In this document: positions 28,544-38,051 of the stretch, piece after piece | Position numbering within the stretch: position 1 is the first letter of the stretch | Layout: every line of letters starts with the position of its first letter | DNA from: Roseateles violae | GTDB taxonomy: Bacteria; Pseudomonadota; Gammaproteobacteria; Burkholderiales; Burkholderiaceae_C | Length of the DNA: 64,000 bases | Assembly (NCBI RefSeq): GCF_030410485.1 | Contig: NZ_JAUHHC010000002.1 | Location: 1 to 64,000 of the forward strand | Direction: 5' to 3' | Made by a program: the position numbers and the translations under genes | The notes under the pieces: generated by a model | Seen by the model: the letters and a program-made list of their open reading frames with translations, nothing else | Databases searched by the model: none | Told to the model about the DNA's origin: nothing

Positions 28544-28578
28544 AAAAGCTCACCGACACCGGCAGGGTGCCGGTGAGC
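28544..28578 (-). terminator. Hairpin terminator between cheW and mcp
   Basis: On the minus strand, GCTCACCGGCA pairs with TGCCGGTG and GGTGAGC and is followed by TTTTAT. It would end or reduce the cheA-mcp-cheW transcript before the distal mcp. Confidence 0.7.
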
Positions 28579-28614
28579 CCGGGCAAAGCGGAAGGGACAG
28601 GAGCGGGCGCCGGA

Positions 28615-29151
28615 TCAGGCCGCGATCGCGTCCATCAGGCCCATGTCGGCGCTGCTCATCAGGCCTTCGATGTCCATCAGGATCAGCATGCGATCGTTGA
28701 CGGCGCCGATGCCGGTGATGAAGCTGGTGTCGACCGAGGCGGCGCTCAGCTCCGGCGCCGGACGGATCGCGTCGCGGGCCAGTTCCAGCACGTCGGAGAC
28801 CGAGTCGACGACGGCGCCGACGACGCGGTTGCGCACGTTCAGCACGATCACGACGGTGAAGCTGTTGTACTCGGCCGTCGGGCAGCCGAGCTTCAGGCGC
28901 AGGTCGACGATGGGCACGATCACGCCGCGCAGATTGACGACGCCCTTGATGAACTCGGGCGCATTGGCGATGCGGGTCGGCGGCTCGTAGGAGCGGATCT
29001 CCTGCACCTTCAGGATGTCGATGCCGTACTCCTCGGCGCCGAGGCGGAAGGTCAGGTACTCGCCATTGCTGGCCACATGGGACTTGCCTTGGACGACCAG
29101 GTTACCGGCATCGCTGCGGGTGACGGCGGTGGAAATTTCTTGACTGGACAT
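28615..29151 (-). CDS. cheW: Chemotaxis coupling protein CheW
   Basis: A 178-residue CheW, the SH3-like scaffold that links receptors to CheA. The core begins at [22 protein letters not shown] and includes the conserved [13 protein letters not shown] block. A 30-residue N-terminal extension and a short C-terminal tail are outside the core fold. It lies between two receptor genes and downstream of cheA on the same strand, as expected for a core signalling operon. Confidence 0.96.
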   Translation of the reverse strand: MSSQEISTAVTRSDAGNLVVQGKSHVASNGEYLTFRLGAEEYGIDILKVQEIRSYEPPTRIANAPEFIKGVVNLRGVIVPIVDLRLKLGCPTAEYNSFTVVIVLNVRNRVVGAVVDSVSDVLELARDAIRPAPELSAASVDTSFITGIGAVNDRMLILMDIEGLMSSADMGLMDAIAA

Positions 29152-29195
29152 GCTGGACCTCGTCGTGGGTTTGATAGGGGCGGTTGATTCGGGGA

Positions 29196-30956
29196 TCAGA
29201 AGGTTTCCCAGTCGCCATCGGCGCCGACCGTCTGGGCGGGCGCTGGCGGCGTGGGTCTGGCCTTCGGGGCGGAAACGGGGGGCTTGGCGGCCGCTTGGAC
29301 GGCCGGTTTGATGCTCGCCTTCGGGCTGGGCTTGTGGGCGGCGTGCACGGGCGCCGCCGGAGCCGGGCGCGGCGCGGCCGCCGGGGCCGTTGCAGGGCCT
29401 GCGATGCGGAAGCGGTCGACCGCCTGCGACAGGCGTTCGGCCTGGTCACGCAGGCTCTCCGCCGCGGCGGTGCTCTGCTCGACCAGCGCGGCGTTCTGCT
29501 GCGTCATCTGGTCGAGCTGCACGACCGACTGGTTGACCTGGCCGATGCCGTCGCTCTGCTCGCTGGCGGCGGCCGAGATCTCGCCGATGATGTCGGAGAC
29601 GCGCTGCACGCCGCCGACGATCTCGCCCATCGTGCTGCCGGCATCCTGGACCAGGCGCGAGCCGGCCTCCACCCGCTCGACGCTGGCGCCGATCAGGCCC
29701 TTGATCTCGCGGGCCGCCTGGGCCGAGCGCTGGGCCAGGCTGCGCACCTCGCCGGCCACGACGGCAAAGCCGCGGCCCTGCTCGCCGGCGCGCGCGGCCT
29801 CGACGGCGGCATTCAGCGCCAGGATATTGGTCTGGAAGGCGATGCCGTCGATGACGCCGATGATGTCGGCGATCTTCTTCGAGCTGCTGTTGATGTCTTC
29901 CATCGTCGCCACCACCTGGCCGACGACGTCGCCGCCGCGTGCGGCGGCGCTGGAGGCGGAGGAGGCGAGCTGGTTGGCCGTGCGGGCCGAGTCGGCCGTC
30001 TGCTTGACGGTGCCGGTCAGCTGCACCATCGACGAGGCCGCCTGCTGCAGATTGCTGGCGGTCTGTTCGGTGCGGCCGGACAGGTCCTGGTTGCCGGTCG
30101 CGATCTCGGCCGAGGCCAAGCGGATGCTGTCCGCCGAGGAGCGCAGCTGGCCGACCAGGCCCTGCAGCGCCTGCTGCATCCGGTGCAGCGAGCGCAGCAG
30201 CTGGGCGGTCTCGTCGCTGCCATCGACGGCGGCCAGCGGGCGGGTCAGATCGCCCTCGGCGATCGCCGCGGCCAGCGCCTCGGCCTCGGTCAGGGGCTCG
30301 CAGATGCTCTTCATGTTCAAGAGCGTCAGCGGCACGACCACCAGCGCGCTGACGGCCAGCACGATGATGAAGATGGTCAGCACGCGCGACTGCGTGCCTT
30401 GCGCGGCCTGCTGCATCTGCGCCGATTCCTGCTCGAGCGCGCTGCGCAGGTCCTTGATCAGCGCCTCGGCCTGGTGGGCCGATTCCTTGGCCTGGCCGAG
30501 CAGCTTGTCGGCCACCGCGGCATTGTCATAGCCGCCGCCCTCCAGCTGACGCAGCACCGGCTGCGCCTTCTCGGCGTAGGCATCGAGCAGCGGCAGCATC
30601 TTGCGCACGATGGCGTTGTCCTCGTCCTCGTCGCCGGCCAGCATCTGCTTGGCGGCCGCGCCTATCGCCTGGCGCGCTGCTTCCCACTTCTGCCGTGCGG
30701 CCTTGACCGCCTCCGGCTTCTCGTAGTTGATGATCATGTCCTTCTCGAAGCGCCGCAGATCTCCGATCGCGACGACGAGAAGGCTCAGCTGGTTCGATTT
30801 GGCGATCGACGATTCGGTGAAGGCCTGGCTCTGGCTGCGCAGCGAGTTCATGCCGAGCAGGCCGACGCTGCCGACGATCAGCAGCAAGACCAGCACCATC
30901 GCGATGGCGCCGATCATGCGCAGGCGGATGCTGAAACGACGGATCAGGGCGCTCAT
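29196..30956 (-). CDS. Methyl-accepting chemotaxis protein with four-helix-bundle sensor
   Basis: A 586-residue chemoreceptor. TM1 spans about residues 11-33, the periplasmic part of about 150 residues is all-helical (MCP four-helix-bundle type), TM2 spans about 190-212, and HAMP and the signalling hairpin follow. Its hairpin is very similar to that of the receptor at 26476-28527. The C-terminus DWETF differs from the CheR-tethering NWETF by one residue, after a long Ala/Pro/Lys linker. The ATG at 30956 has GGAG 8 bases upstream. It lies between cheA and cheW. Confidence 0.93.
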   Translation of the reverse strand: MSALIRRFSIRLRMIGAIAMVLVLLLIVGSVGLLGMNSLRSQSQAFTESSIAKSNQLSLLVVAIGDLRRFEKDMIINYEKPEAVKAARQKWEAARQAIGAAAKQMLAGDEDEDNAIVRKMLPLLDAYAEKAQPVLRQLEGGGYDNAAVADKLLGQAKESAHQAEALIKDLRSALEQESAQMQQAAQGTQSRVLTIFIIVLAVSALVVVPLTLLNMKSICEPLTEAEALAAAIAEGDLTRPLAAVDGSDETAQLLRSLHRMQQALQGLVGQLRSSADSIRLASAEIATGNQDLSGRTEQTASNLQQAASSMVQLTGTVKQTADSARTANQLASSASSAAARGGDVVGQVVATMEDINSSSKKIADIIGVIDGIAFQTNILALNAAVEAARAGEQGRGFAVVAGEVRSLAQRSAQAAREIKGLIGASVERVEAGSRLVQDAGSTMGEIVGGVQRVSDIIGEISAAASEQSDGIGQVNQSVVQLDQMTQQNAALVEQSTAAAESLRDQAERLSQAVDRFRIAGPATAPAAAPRPAPAAPVHAAHKPSPKASIKPAVQAAAKPPVSAPKARPTPPAPAQTVGADGDWETF

Positions 30957-31001
30957 GGGTACCACTCCAGACTTCTTGGCTTGTGCTCGTTCGCGCCGGC
31001 T

Positions 31002-33137
31002 TCAGTGGCGCGAACGGCGCACCAGGCTGCCGACGTCCAGGATCAGCGCCACGCGGCCGTCGCCCATGATGGTGGCGCCCGAGACGTCGGTGACCTTGCG
31101 GTAGTTCGCTTCGAGGTTCTTCACCACCACCTGCTGCTGGCCCAGCAGCTCGTCGACCAGCAGGGCGACGCGGCCACCCTCGGCCTCGACGACGACCATG
31201 ATGGAGGACACATGCTCGAAGTCGAAGCGCGGCACGTTGAACACGCGCTCCAGCTCGATCACCGGCATGTACTCGTCGCGGACCTCGACGACGCGGCCGG
31301 AGCCGGCCACCGTCTTGATCGTATCGGCCTGCACCTGGAAGGACTCGACGACCGAGCTCAGCGGCAGGATGTAGCACTCCTCGCCGACGCCGACGCTCAT
31401 GCCGTCCATGATGGCCAGCGTCAGCGGCAGGCGCACCGAGACCTTCATGCCGTAGCCCTCGGCCGAGTCGATCTCTACCGTGCCGCCCAGCGCGGTGATG
31501 TTCTTCTTGACCACGTCCATGCCGACGCCGCGGCCGGACACATCGGTGACCTGGTCGGCGGTCGAGAAGCCCGGCGCGAAGATCAGGCCCCAGACCTCCT
31601 GGTCGCTCATCGTGTCGGGCGCGTCGATGCCTTTCTCGCGCGCCTTCTTGATCAGCTTCTCGCGGTTCAGGCCGCGGCCATCGTCGCGCACCTCGATGAC
31701 GATGGAGCCGCCCTGGTGGCTGGCGACCAGGGTGATCGTGCCGTGCTCGGGCTTGCCCCGGGCCAGGCGGTCGGCCGGCGTCTCGATGCCATGGTCGCAG
31801 CTGTTGCGCACCAGATGGGTCAGCGGGTCGGTGATCTTCTCGACCAGGCTCTTGTCCAGCTCGGTCGCCTCGCCCTGCGTGACCAGCTCGACCTTCTTGC
31901 CCAGCTTGGCGGCCAGGTCGCGCAGCATGCGCGGGAAGCGGTTGAACACGGTCGACATCGGGATCATGCGGATCGACATCACCGATTCCTGCAGATCGCG
32001 GGTATTGCGCTCCAGATCGGCCAGGCCCGAGGTCAGCTGCTGGTACAGGCCCGGGTCGACGTTGCGGCTGTTCTGCGCCAGCATCGCCTGGGTGATCACC
32101 AGCTCGCCGACCAGATTGATCAGCTGGTCGACCTTCTCGATCGAGACGCGCAGCGTGGACTGGTCCATCGCCGCCGGCTTGGTCTCGGCGCGCGCGACCG
32201 GCTTGGCCGCGCTGGGGGCCGCAACGGCGACCGGCGTGGCCTCATCGGCGGCCTTCAGCTCGGTGCCGGGCGTGCCGGCCGGCAGGCCGGGGGCGTCGTC
32301 GAAGAAACCGTAGCCGGGGTCGCTGCTCGGCGGCTCGACCGGCGGCGCGCCGGGCGCGCCCTCGTGGAAGCCGAAGCCATCGGTCAGCGGCATCAGCTTG
32401 ACCTGCTCGCGCGCGACGTGGAAGGTGAACAGGTCCAGCAGATCGTTGTCGCTGCTGCTGGTCAGCACCTTGAAGCGGCGCATGCCGTCGGCCGAGATGC
32501 CGGCGTCCAGCGGCTCGATGGTGCCGAGGTCGGTGATTTCCTTGAACAGCTCGACCAGATTGTCGGCCAGGCTCAGATCGGTCAGCGGGCCGACCTGCAG
32601 CTCCAGCAGGCGCGCGCTGGTCGTGCGGGCCGGGGCCGGCTCGGCGGCCGGTGCCGGTGCCGCGACCGGGGCCGGTGCGGGCGCCGCGGGCCTGGGCGCG
32701 GCCGCGACCGGCGCGCCGCCCTCGCACATCGCGCGGATATTGACCAGCAGCTCGGCGGTGTCGACGACATCGCCGCCGGCGCCCTGGTGTCGGGCCAGCT
32801 GCGCGCGCAGCGCGTCGCCGGACTGCAGCAGCACGTCGACCATCGCCGAGGTCGGCGACAGCTCGTGGCGGCGCAGCTTGTCCAGCAGCGTCTCCATGAT
32901 GTGGGTCAGCTCGGCCACGTCGCCGAAGCCGAAGGTTGCCGCGCCGCCCTTGATCGAGTGCGCGCAGCGGAAGATCGCGTTCAGCTCTTCGTCGTCGGCC
33001 TCCTCGACATTCAGGTTCAGCAGCAGCTGCTCCATGCTGTCCAGGTTCTCGCCGGCTTCCTCGAAGAAGACCTGGTAGAACTGGCTGAGGTCGATACCGG
33101 CGCTGAGGCTGGCACCTTCGGAGGTCATTTCACCCAT
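31002..33137 (-). CDS. cheA: Chemotaxis histidine kinase CheA
   Basis: A 711-residue class II histidine kinase with all functional parts. The P1 HPt domain has phospho-acceptor H60 in CAHSIKGGAATF. A P2-like region with Ala/Pro linkers follows, then P3 dimerisation from about residue 320, the P4 ATPase domain with HLVRNSCDHGIE (N box), DDGRGL (G1), GFSTAD and GRGVGMDVV (G2), and the P5 CheW-like domain at the end. It phosphorylates CheY in response to the receptors. GAGGAG lies 6 bases before the ATG. The cheY stop-to-start gap is 19 bases, so the two are co-transcribed. Confidence 0.97.
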   Translation of the reverse strand: MGEMTSEGASLSAGIDLSQFYQVFFEEAGENLDSMEQLLLNLNVEEADDEELNAIFRCAHSIKGGAATFGFGDVAELTHIMETLLDKLRRHELSPTSAMVDVLLQSGDALRAQLARHQGAGGDVVDTAELLVNIRAMCEGGAPVAAAPRPAAPAPAPVAAPAPAAEPAPARTTSARLLELQVGPLTDLSLADNLVELFKEITDLGTIEPLDAGISADGMRRFKVLTSSSDNDLLDLFTFHVAREQVKLMPLTDGFGFHEGAPGAPPVEPPSSDPGYGFFDDAPGLPAGTPGTELKAADEATPVAVAAPSAAKPVARAETKPAAMDQSTLRVSIEKVDQLINLVGELVITQAMLAQNSRNVDPGLYQQLTSGLADLERNTRDLQESVMSIRMIPMSTVFNRFPRMLRDLAAKLGKKVELVTQGEATELDKSLVEKITDPLTHLVRNSCDHGIETPADRLARGKPEHGTITLVASHQGGSIVIEVRDDGRGLNREKLIKKAREKGIDAPDTMSDQEVWGLIFAPGFSTADQVTDVSGRGVGMDVVKKNITALGGTVEIDSAEGYGMKVSVRLPLTLAIMDGMSVGVGEECYILPLSSVVESFQVQADTIKTVAGSGRVVEVRDEYMPVIELERVFNVPRFDFEHVSSIMVVVEAEGGRVALLVDELLGQQQVVVKNLEANYRKVTDVSGATIMGDGRVALILDVGSLVRRSRH

Positions 33138-33156
33138 GCTGTACTCCTCGGGCGTC

Positions 33157-33519
33157 TCAGCGAATGACCTTGCCGATCACTTCGATCAGCTTGGCCGGGT
33201 CGAAGGGCTTGACCAGCCAGCCGGTGGCGCCGGCGGCGCGACCGGCCTGCTTCATCTGATCGCTGGACTCGGTGGTCAGGATCAGGATGGGCGTCGTCTT
33301 GAACTTCGGGTTGTCGCGCAGCTTCTTGGTCAGGCTGATGCCGTCCATGCGCGGCATGTTCTGGTCGGTGAGGACCAGATCGAAGTCACGGCTGCTCGAC
33401 TTTTCCCAGGCGTCTTGCCCGTCCACCGCTTCCACCACGTTGAACCCAGCGTTTTTCAGGGTGAAGGAGACCATCTGGCGCATCGAGGCCGAATCGTCCA
33501 CAGCAAGGATTGAATGCAT
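33157..33519 (-). CDS. cheY: Chemotaxis response regulator CheY (copy next to cheA)
   Basis: A 120-residue single-domain receiver. Acidic pocket residues D8 and D9, phospho-acceptor D52 in LTDQNMP, and the conserved lysine in WLVKPF are in place. There is no output domain, so it acts by binding a partner such as FliM or as a phosphate sink. The true start is the ATG at 33519, with GGAG upstream; upstream codons in the same frame belong to the preceding gene's antisense. It lies between cheA and a CheZ-like gene, and a second canonical cheY lies beside motAB at 60818. Confidence 0.93.
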   Translation of the reverse strand: MHSILAVDDSASMRQMVSFTLKNAGFNVVEAVDGQDAWEKSSSRDFDLVLTDQNMPRMDGISLTKKLRDNPKFKTTPILILTTESSDQMKQAGRAAGATGWLVKPFDPAKLIEVIGKVIR

Positions 33520-33568
33520 CGTTATTTCTCCGGGTATCAAGCGGTATTCGGTTGAATTCTCAAAAGCT

Positions 33569-34036
33569 TTAGAACAATTCGATCGAGCCGGCGTCCATCT
33601 CGTCCTGGGTGACCGGGTTCGGACGCAGCGGCGCCGTCTCGATGACGGCGGCGCCATCCTCGTCGTCGTCGCCGAAGGTGTCGCGGGCCAGCTGGTCGGC
33701 GCAGTTGCGCAGGCGCTGGCTGGTGTGGGCGATCAGCTGGGTCGCCATGTCCTGGAACTGCAGCGCGGTGATCGCGCCGGCGACGTCGTCCATCACCTGG
33801 CGCAGCGCGGCGGCGGCGGCCGGCGGCAGCGCATCGGCATCGCCCAGCAGGCGGCCGATCTGGCCGGAGGCGCTGTAGAAATGGGTGGACAGCGCCTCGC
33901 CGGCGTCGTCGAGCAGGCGCTGCAGGCGCTCCAGGTCGTTGCCGACCGTCATCAGGTGATCCTGGAGCTCAGCCGCGGCCAGCAGGGGCATCATCCCCTC
34001 TCCGGCATCGTCCGGCATTTCTTCATTCATCAGCAT
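33569..34036 (-). CDS. CheZ-like chemotaxis protein with DxxxQ phosphatase motif
   Basis: A 155-residue, mostly helical protein at the head of the chemotaxis operon. The segment ALQFQDMATQ contains D96-x3-Q100, which matches the catalytic DxxxQ of CheZ (compare QDFHDLTGQ in the canonical CheZ encoded at 61223). The C-terminus ends in SIELF, comparable in position and character to the CheY-binding tail of CheZ that ends LGF. It is shorter than CheZ (about 210 residues) and otherwise dissimilar. A CheY phosphatase role is therefore inferred, probably for the adjacent CheY. GGAG lies 5 bases before the ATG at 34036. Confidence 0.6.
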   Translation of the reverse strand: MLMNEEMPDDAGEGMMPLLAAAELQDHLMTVGNDLERLQRLLDDAGEALSTHFYSASGQIGRLLGDADALPPAAAAALRQVMDDVAGAITALQFQDMATQLIAHTSQRLRNCADQLARDTFGDDDEDGAAVIETAPLRPNPVTQDEMDAGSIELF

Positions 34037-34325
34037 CTTGGCTCCACGCTCATCTTCCTTGTCGCGGCGGTCCGGGGACTGCGGCGACGGCTACCGGCGC
34101 GGTGTGCGCTTCGACGCCTGGTTACATCTGTCATTCTTCGGCATTTGCCCAGGCGGTGTCGCTCGACTATTCACGCTTGTCCGGTCTATTTCTGGGGATC
34201 GGCATCCGGCCCGCCGGTGATACTGGGGTAAACCCTTGGATTTGCCGGCCGCAGCGGCCCGGCGTGAACTAGCAGCGCTATCCGGGCCCCGCCGGCCGCC
34301 GGCAATGGCGGCATACTCCGCCCCC
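34037..34325. other. Divergent promoter region between the chemotaxis operon and the sensor kinase
   Basis: No gene is seen in these 289 bases. They must hold promoters for the minus-strand che operon and the plus-strand kinase-regulator pair. I found no match here to the local sigma-28 pattern seen at other flagellar promoters. Confidence 0.5.
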
Positions 34326-35471
34326 ATGTCGAGTCCAGTTTCCGAGCGCCGTCTGCGCGTCTTGCATGTCGAAGATTCCGAGCTGGACCACCAGCTGATC
34401 ATGGCCCAGCTGCGCCGCGCCGGCCTGGACCTGGAGGTGCAGCGCGTCGATACGCTGGGCGAGATCGCCGAGGCGCTGAACCAGCCCTGGGACGCCATCA
34501 TTTCGGACTACAACCTGCCCGGCTATTCGGGCCTGGTCGTGCTGGACCTGCTCAAGGAGAGCGGGCGGCTGATCCCCTTCATCCTGGTCTCCGGCGAGAT
34601 CGGTGAGGACACCGCCGTGGCGGCGATGCGCACCGGCGCCTCCGACTACCTGCTGAAGAACCATCTGGCCCGGCTGGCGCCGGCGCTGCTGCACGCGATC
34701 GAGGCCAATGAGTCGCGCCGCGCCCGCGTCGCCGCCGACCAGGAGTTGCGCAAGAGCAAGCAGCGCCTGCACGAGCTGGCCGGCCATCTGCAGACCAGCG
34801 TCGAGATGGAGCGGGCGGCGATCGCGCGCGAGATCCACGACGATGTCGGCGGCTCGCTGACGGCGCTGAAGTTCGACCTGGCCTGGATCGATCGCCACGC
34901 CCACAACCCGGAGGTGCGCCAGCGCGTCGCTTCGGCGCTGGAGACGGTGACCCACGCGATCGAGGCCAGCCAGCGCATCATGCACAATCTGCGCCCCGCC
35001 ATCCTGGAGCAGGGCCTGGTGGCCGCCGTGCAGTGGATGGCGGCCCGCTTCGAGCGCCGCACCGGCATCGTCGTCTCGATGCGCACCAGCCACGAGCAGA
35101 TGCAGCTGCCAGCCGGCGTGCCGCTGGTGGCCTACCGGACGGCGCAGGAGGCACTGACCAATGTCTCCAAACACGCGAACGCGACCCGCGTCGACATCGA
35201 ATTGAGCATCGACTCCGGCGTGCTGACCCTGGAGCTCAGGGACAATGGCCAGGGCATTGCGCCGGGCGACCTTGCCAAGGCGCGCAGCTTCGGCATCCGC
35301 GGTCTGCACGAGCGCGCGGCAACGGTAGGAGGATGGGTGGACTTGAGCAGCAATAGCAAAGGCACGAGCCTGATTCTGTCGGTGCCACTGCAGGCCGAGG
35401 GCCTGGACGGCTTGGGCGAGCAGGAGGACTCGGCAGCCGAGCACGACCCTTCGGCCTGGGGGCTTCTATGA
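34326..35471 (+). CDS. Cytoplasmic sensor histidine kinase with N-terminal receiver domain (NarX-type HisKA_3)
   Basis: A 381-residue protein without membrane segments. The N-terminal receiver domain has acceptor D61 in ISDYNLPG and ends near residue 125. A coiled-coil linker leads to the HisKA_3 dimerisation helix with phospho-acceptor H171 in REIHDDVGGSLTAL, then a HATPase_c domain with EALTNVSKHANA and DNGQGI. This architecture lets an upstream kinase tune the sensor. The stop codon overlaps the start of the response regulator gene (ATGA), so the two are a translationally coupled pair. The ATG at 34326 is the first start that does not add a non-conserved leader. The signal is unknown. Confidence 0.9.
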   Translation: MSSPVSERRLRVLHVEDSELDHQLIMAQLRRAGLDLEVQRVDTLGEIAEALNQPWDAIISDYNLPGYSGLVVLDLLKESGRLIPFILVSGEIGEDTAVAAMRTGASDYLLKNHLARLAPALLHAIEANESRRARVAADQELRKSKQRLHELAGHLQTSVEMERAAIAREIHDDVGGSLTALKFDLAWIDRHAHNPEVRQRVASALETVTHAIEASQRIMHNLRPAILEQGLVAAVQWMAARFERRTGIVVSMRTSHEQMQLPAGVPLVAYRTAQEALTNVSKHANATRVDIELSIDSGVLTLELRDNGQGIAPGDLAKARSFGIRGLHERAATVGGWVDLSSNSKGTSLILSVPLQAEGLDGLGEQEDSAAEHDPSAWGLL

Positions 35472-36130
35472 TCAAGGTCATCCTCTGCGACGACCATGCG
35501 CTGATCCGCCGCGGCGTGCGCGACACCCTGTCCGACGCGCCCGATATCGAGGTCGTCGGCGAGGCCGGCGACTACGGCGAGCTGCGCGCGCTGCTGCACA
35601 AGCTGGGGCAGGGCGCTGGCCAGTCACAGGCCCCCTGCGACGTGCTGGTGCTGGACATCAATATGCCGGGCCGCAGCGGCCTGGACGTGCTGCATGTGCT
35701 GAAGGACGAGGGCGCGGCGATCCGCACCCTGATCGTCTCCATGTACCCGGAGGACCAGTACGCGATCCGCGCGCTGCGCGCCGGCGCCTTCGGCTATGTG
35801 AACAAGGGCGGCGACCCGCAGGTGCTGGTGCAGGCGGTGCGCACGGTGGCCCAGGGCCGCAAATACGTGACGCCCGAGATCGCCCAGATGCTGGTCGAGA
35901 GCCTGACCGCGCCGGTCACCGAGCAGGCGCACCAGAAGCTGTCGGACCGCGAGCTGCAGACGCTGGTGATGATCGCCTCGGGCAAGCGCCTGTCGGACAT
36001 CGCCGAGGAGCTGATGCTGAGCCCGAAGACGGTCAGCGTCTACCGCGCGCGGGTGCTGGAAAAGCTGGGCCTGGCGAACAACTCCGAGCTGACCGTCTAT
36101 GCGATCAGAAATGGGCTGGTAGAAAGCTGA
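35468..36130 (+). CDS. NarL/FixJ-family response regulator
   Basis: A 220-residue transcription factor. The receiver domain has acidic D8 and D9 and acceptor D63 in VLDINMPG. The LuxR-type helix-turn-helix is at the C-terminus (SDRELQTLVMIASGKRLSDIA, then SPKTVSVYRARV). It overlaps the kinase gene by four bases and should be phosphorylated by it. Its stop codon abuts that of fliR, head to head, in the sequence TGATCA. Location next to flagellar genes suggests but does not prove a role in motility. Confidence 0.92.
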   Translation: MIKVILCDDHALIRRGVRDTLSDAPDIEVVGEAGDYGELRALLHKLGQGAGQSQAPCDVLVLDINMPGRSGLDVLHVLKDEGAAIRTLIVSMYPEDQYAIRALRAGAFGYVNKGGDPQVLVQAVRTVAQGRKYVTPEIAQMLVESLTAPVTEQAHQKLSDRELQTLVMIASGKRLSDIAEELMLSPKTVSVYRARVLEKLGLANNSELTVYAIRNGLVES

Positions 36131-36895
36131 TCAGCTGAAGGCGGCCAGCAGCCGCTCCAGCGCGACCAGAAAGGGCTGCTGCATCAGCGGCAGGGTCGCC
36201 ACCATGCCGACCAGGCCGATGCTGACGGTCAGCGGGAAGCCGACCGAGAACACGCCGATCTGCGGCGCCACGCGCGAGATCACGCCCAGCACCAGGTTGA
36301 CGAACATCAGCATGGTGATCAGCGGCAGCGCGATCCACAGGCCGATGCGGAAGATCTCGGCGCCCCAGGTCTGGGGCTGCGCGACGCGCAGGAAATGGAA
36401 GGGCTCTTCGCCGACCGGGAAGGCGGCAAAGCTCTGCACCAGCGCGTTGATCAAGAGCAGATGGCCGTTGATCGCGATGAAGAGAAAGGCCACCATCGCG
36501 CCGAAGAAGCGCGCGCTGGCCGTGCCCTGGCTGCCGGTGGCCGGGTCGAAGAAGCCGGCGAAGTTCAGCCCCATCTGCAGGCCGATCAGCTCGCCGGCGA
36601 ACTCCAGCGCGGCGAACACCAGACGCACGGCGAAGCCCATCGCCAGGCCGATCAGCAGCTGCTGGGCCAGCAGCAGCAAGAGCAGGGGCAGCGAGTCGAG
36701 CGGTGTCGCCGGCATCGGCGGCAGGCTGGTCTGCGCGCACAGCGAGACGAAGAAGGCCAGGCCGACGCGCACCCGCATCGGCACATTGCGCTGGCTGAAG
36801 ACCGGCATGCCGGCGAACAGCGCCAGCGTGCGGATGAAGGGCCACAAGAGCGGGTTCAGCCACGCGAGCAGCTGGGCTTCCGTGACCGAGAACAT
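36131..36895 (-). CDS. fliR: Flagellar export apparatus protein FliR
   Basis: A 254-residue inner membrane protein with six hydrophobic segments, typical in length for FliR. It forms the export gate with FliP and FliQ inside the MS ring. FliR landmarks include the N-terminal WLNPLLWPFIRTLALFAGMP block and the segment with LQMGLNFAGFFDP. It is last in the fliLMNOPQR operon and separated from fliQ by 102 bases that hold a dispersed GC-rich repeat. The ATG at 36895 is the natural start. Confidence 0.96.
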   Translation of the reverse strand: MFSVTEAQLLAWLNPLLWPFIRTLALFAGMPVFSQRNVPMRVRVGLAFFVSLCAQTSLPPMPATPLDSLPLLLLLLAQQLLIGLAMGFAVRLVFAALEFAGELIGLQMGLNFAGFFDPATGSQGTASARFFGAMVAFLFIAINGHLLLINALVQSFAAFPVGEEPFHFLRVAQPQTWGAEIFRIGLWIALPLITMLMFVNLVLGVISRVAPQIGVFSVGFPLTVSIGLVGMVATLPLMQQPFLVALERLLAAFS

Positions 36896-36908
36896 GTCAG
36901 CCCCTCGC

Positions 36909-36980
36909 CCGGCGGGTACGCCGGTCGATCCCCCGGGGGGATGCGGGCCGGCTTGGGAGCGGCCCGGCGCTCGGCCCGCC
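36909..36980 (+). repeat. Dispersed GC-rich repeat in the fliQ-fliR spacer
   Basis: This segment combines CGGGTACGC, a CCCC/GGGG palindrome and CTTGGGAGCGGCCCGGCGCT (36952-36971). The same elements in the same order occur in both flhD-flhC spacers. It is non-coding, strongly self-complementary, and lies inside an operon, so it could shape transcript stability between fliQ and fliR. Confidence 0.65.
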
Positions 36981-36997
36981 GATCATCGTCACCATCA

Positions 36998-37267
36998 TCA
37001 GCCGACGACCGAGGGAATGGTTTGCAAGGTGCGCTGGATGTACTCGACCAGGGTGGTGACCATCCAGGGGCCGGTGATCGCCAGCACGGCGACGGCGGCG
37101 ATGACCTTGGGCACGAAGGACAGGGTCGCCTCGTTGATCTGCGTGGCCGCCTGGAACACGCTGACCAGCACACCGACGGCCAGCACCGTCAGCAGCACCG
37201 GCGCGGCGACCAGCATCAGCATGTACAGGCCCTGCTGGCCGAAGGTGAAGACTTGTTGGGCGTCCAT
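36998..37267 (-). CDS. fliQ: Flagellar export apparatus protein FliQ
   Basis: An 89-residue protein with two transmembrane helices (about 15-38 and 50-75), the standard size for FliQ. It wraps around FliP/FliR in the export gate. It includes the typical LVSVFQAATQINEATLSFVPK segment. It begins one base after the fliP stop codon, which points to translational coupling. Confidence 0.96.
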   Translation of the reverse strand: MDAQQVFTFGQQGLYMLMLVAAPVLLTVLAVGVLVSVFQAATQINEATLSFVPKVIAAVAVLAITGPWMVTTLVEYIQRTLQTIPSVVG

Positions 37268-37268
37268 A

Positions 37269-38051
37269 TCAGGTGACGAAGCTCGCGGCCAGCGAGCCGA
37301 GCAAGAGGTTCCAGCCGTCGGCCAAGACGAACAGCATCAGCTTGAAGGGCAGGGCCACCAGCACCGGCGACAGCATCATCATGCCCAGGCTCATCAGCAC
37401 CGAGCTGACGATCATGTCGATCACCAGGAAGGGGATGAAGATCAGGAAGGCGATCTGGAAGGCGCTCTTCAGCTCGCTGGTGACGAAGGCCGGCACCAGC
37501 ACCTTGAAGGGCACGTCCTCCGGCTTGACGGCCGGGTCGACCTTGGCCAGGCGCGAGAACAGGGCGACATCGGCCTGGCGCGTCTGCTTGAGCATGAAGC
37601 CGCGCATCGGCACTTCGGCGCGCGCGAGCGCCTGCTCGAAGCCGATCTGGCCGGCGCTATAGGGCTGCCAGGCGTCCGCGTAGACCTTGTCCAGGGTCGG
37701 GCTCATCACGAAGAAGGTCAGGAACAGCGAGAGGCCGACGATCACCTGGTTCGGCGGCGCCGCCTGCGTGCCCAGCGCCTGGCGCATCAGCGACAGCACG
37801 ATGACGATGCGGGTGAAGCCCGTCATCATCAGCAGCACCGCCGGCAGGAAGCCGAGGGCGGTGAAGAACAGCAGGGTCTGGATCGGCACCGAATAGCTGC
37901 CGCCGCCGGCGCCCTGGCCGATCAGGAGCGGCACCGTGGCCGGCGGCGTGTTGGCCTGCGCTACAGCGGCTGCAGAAAGCGCCGATAAGACCGACAGGGC
38001 GAGAAGCTTTTTCAGGCCGCCCGCGCGCTGCAAAAAAAACTCAGGGCGCAC
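37269..38051 (-). CDS. fliP: Flagellar export apparatus protein FliP
   Basis: A 260-residue export gate protein. An N-terminal cleavable signal sequence ([21 protein letters not shown]) is followed by four membrane helices and the conserved blocks [38 protein letters not shown] and [18 protein letters not shown] chose the GTG at 38051: it has a GGAGA ribosome binding site 5-6 bases upstream and overlaps the end of fliO by 11 bases. No ATG gives an intact signal peptide. It is part of fliLMNOPQR. Confidence 0.94.
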   Translation of the reverse strand: MRPEFFLQRAGGLKKLLALSVLSALSAAAVAQANTPPATVPLLIGQGAGGGSYSVPIQTLLFFTALGFLPAVLLMMTGFTRIVIVLSLMRQALGTQAAPPNQVIVGLSLFLTFFVMSPTLDKVYADAWQPYSAGQIGFEQALARAEVPMRGFMLKQTRQADVALFSRLAKVDPAVKPEDVPFKVLVPAFVTSELKSAFQIAFLIFIPFLVIDMIVSSVLMSLGMMMLSPVLVALPFKLMLFVLADGWNLLLGSLAASFVT

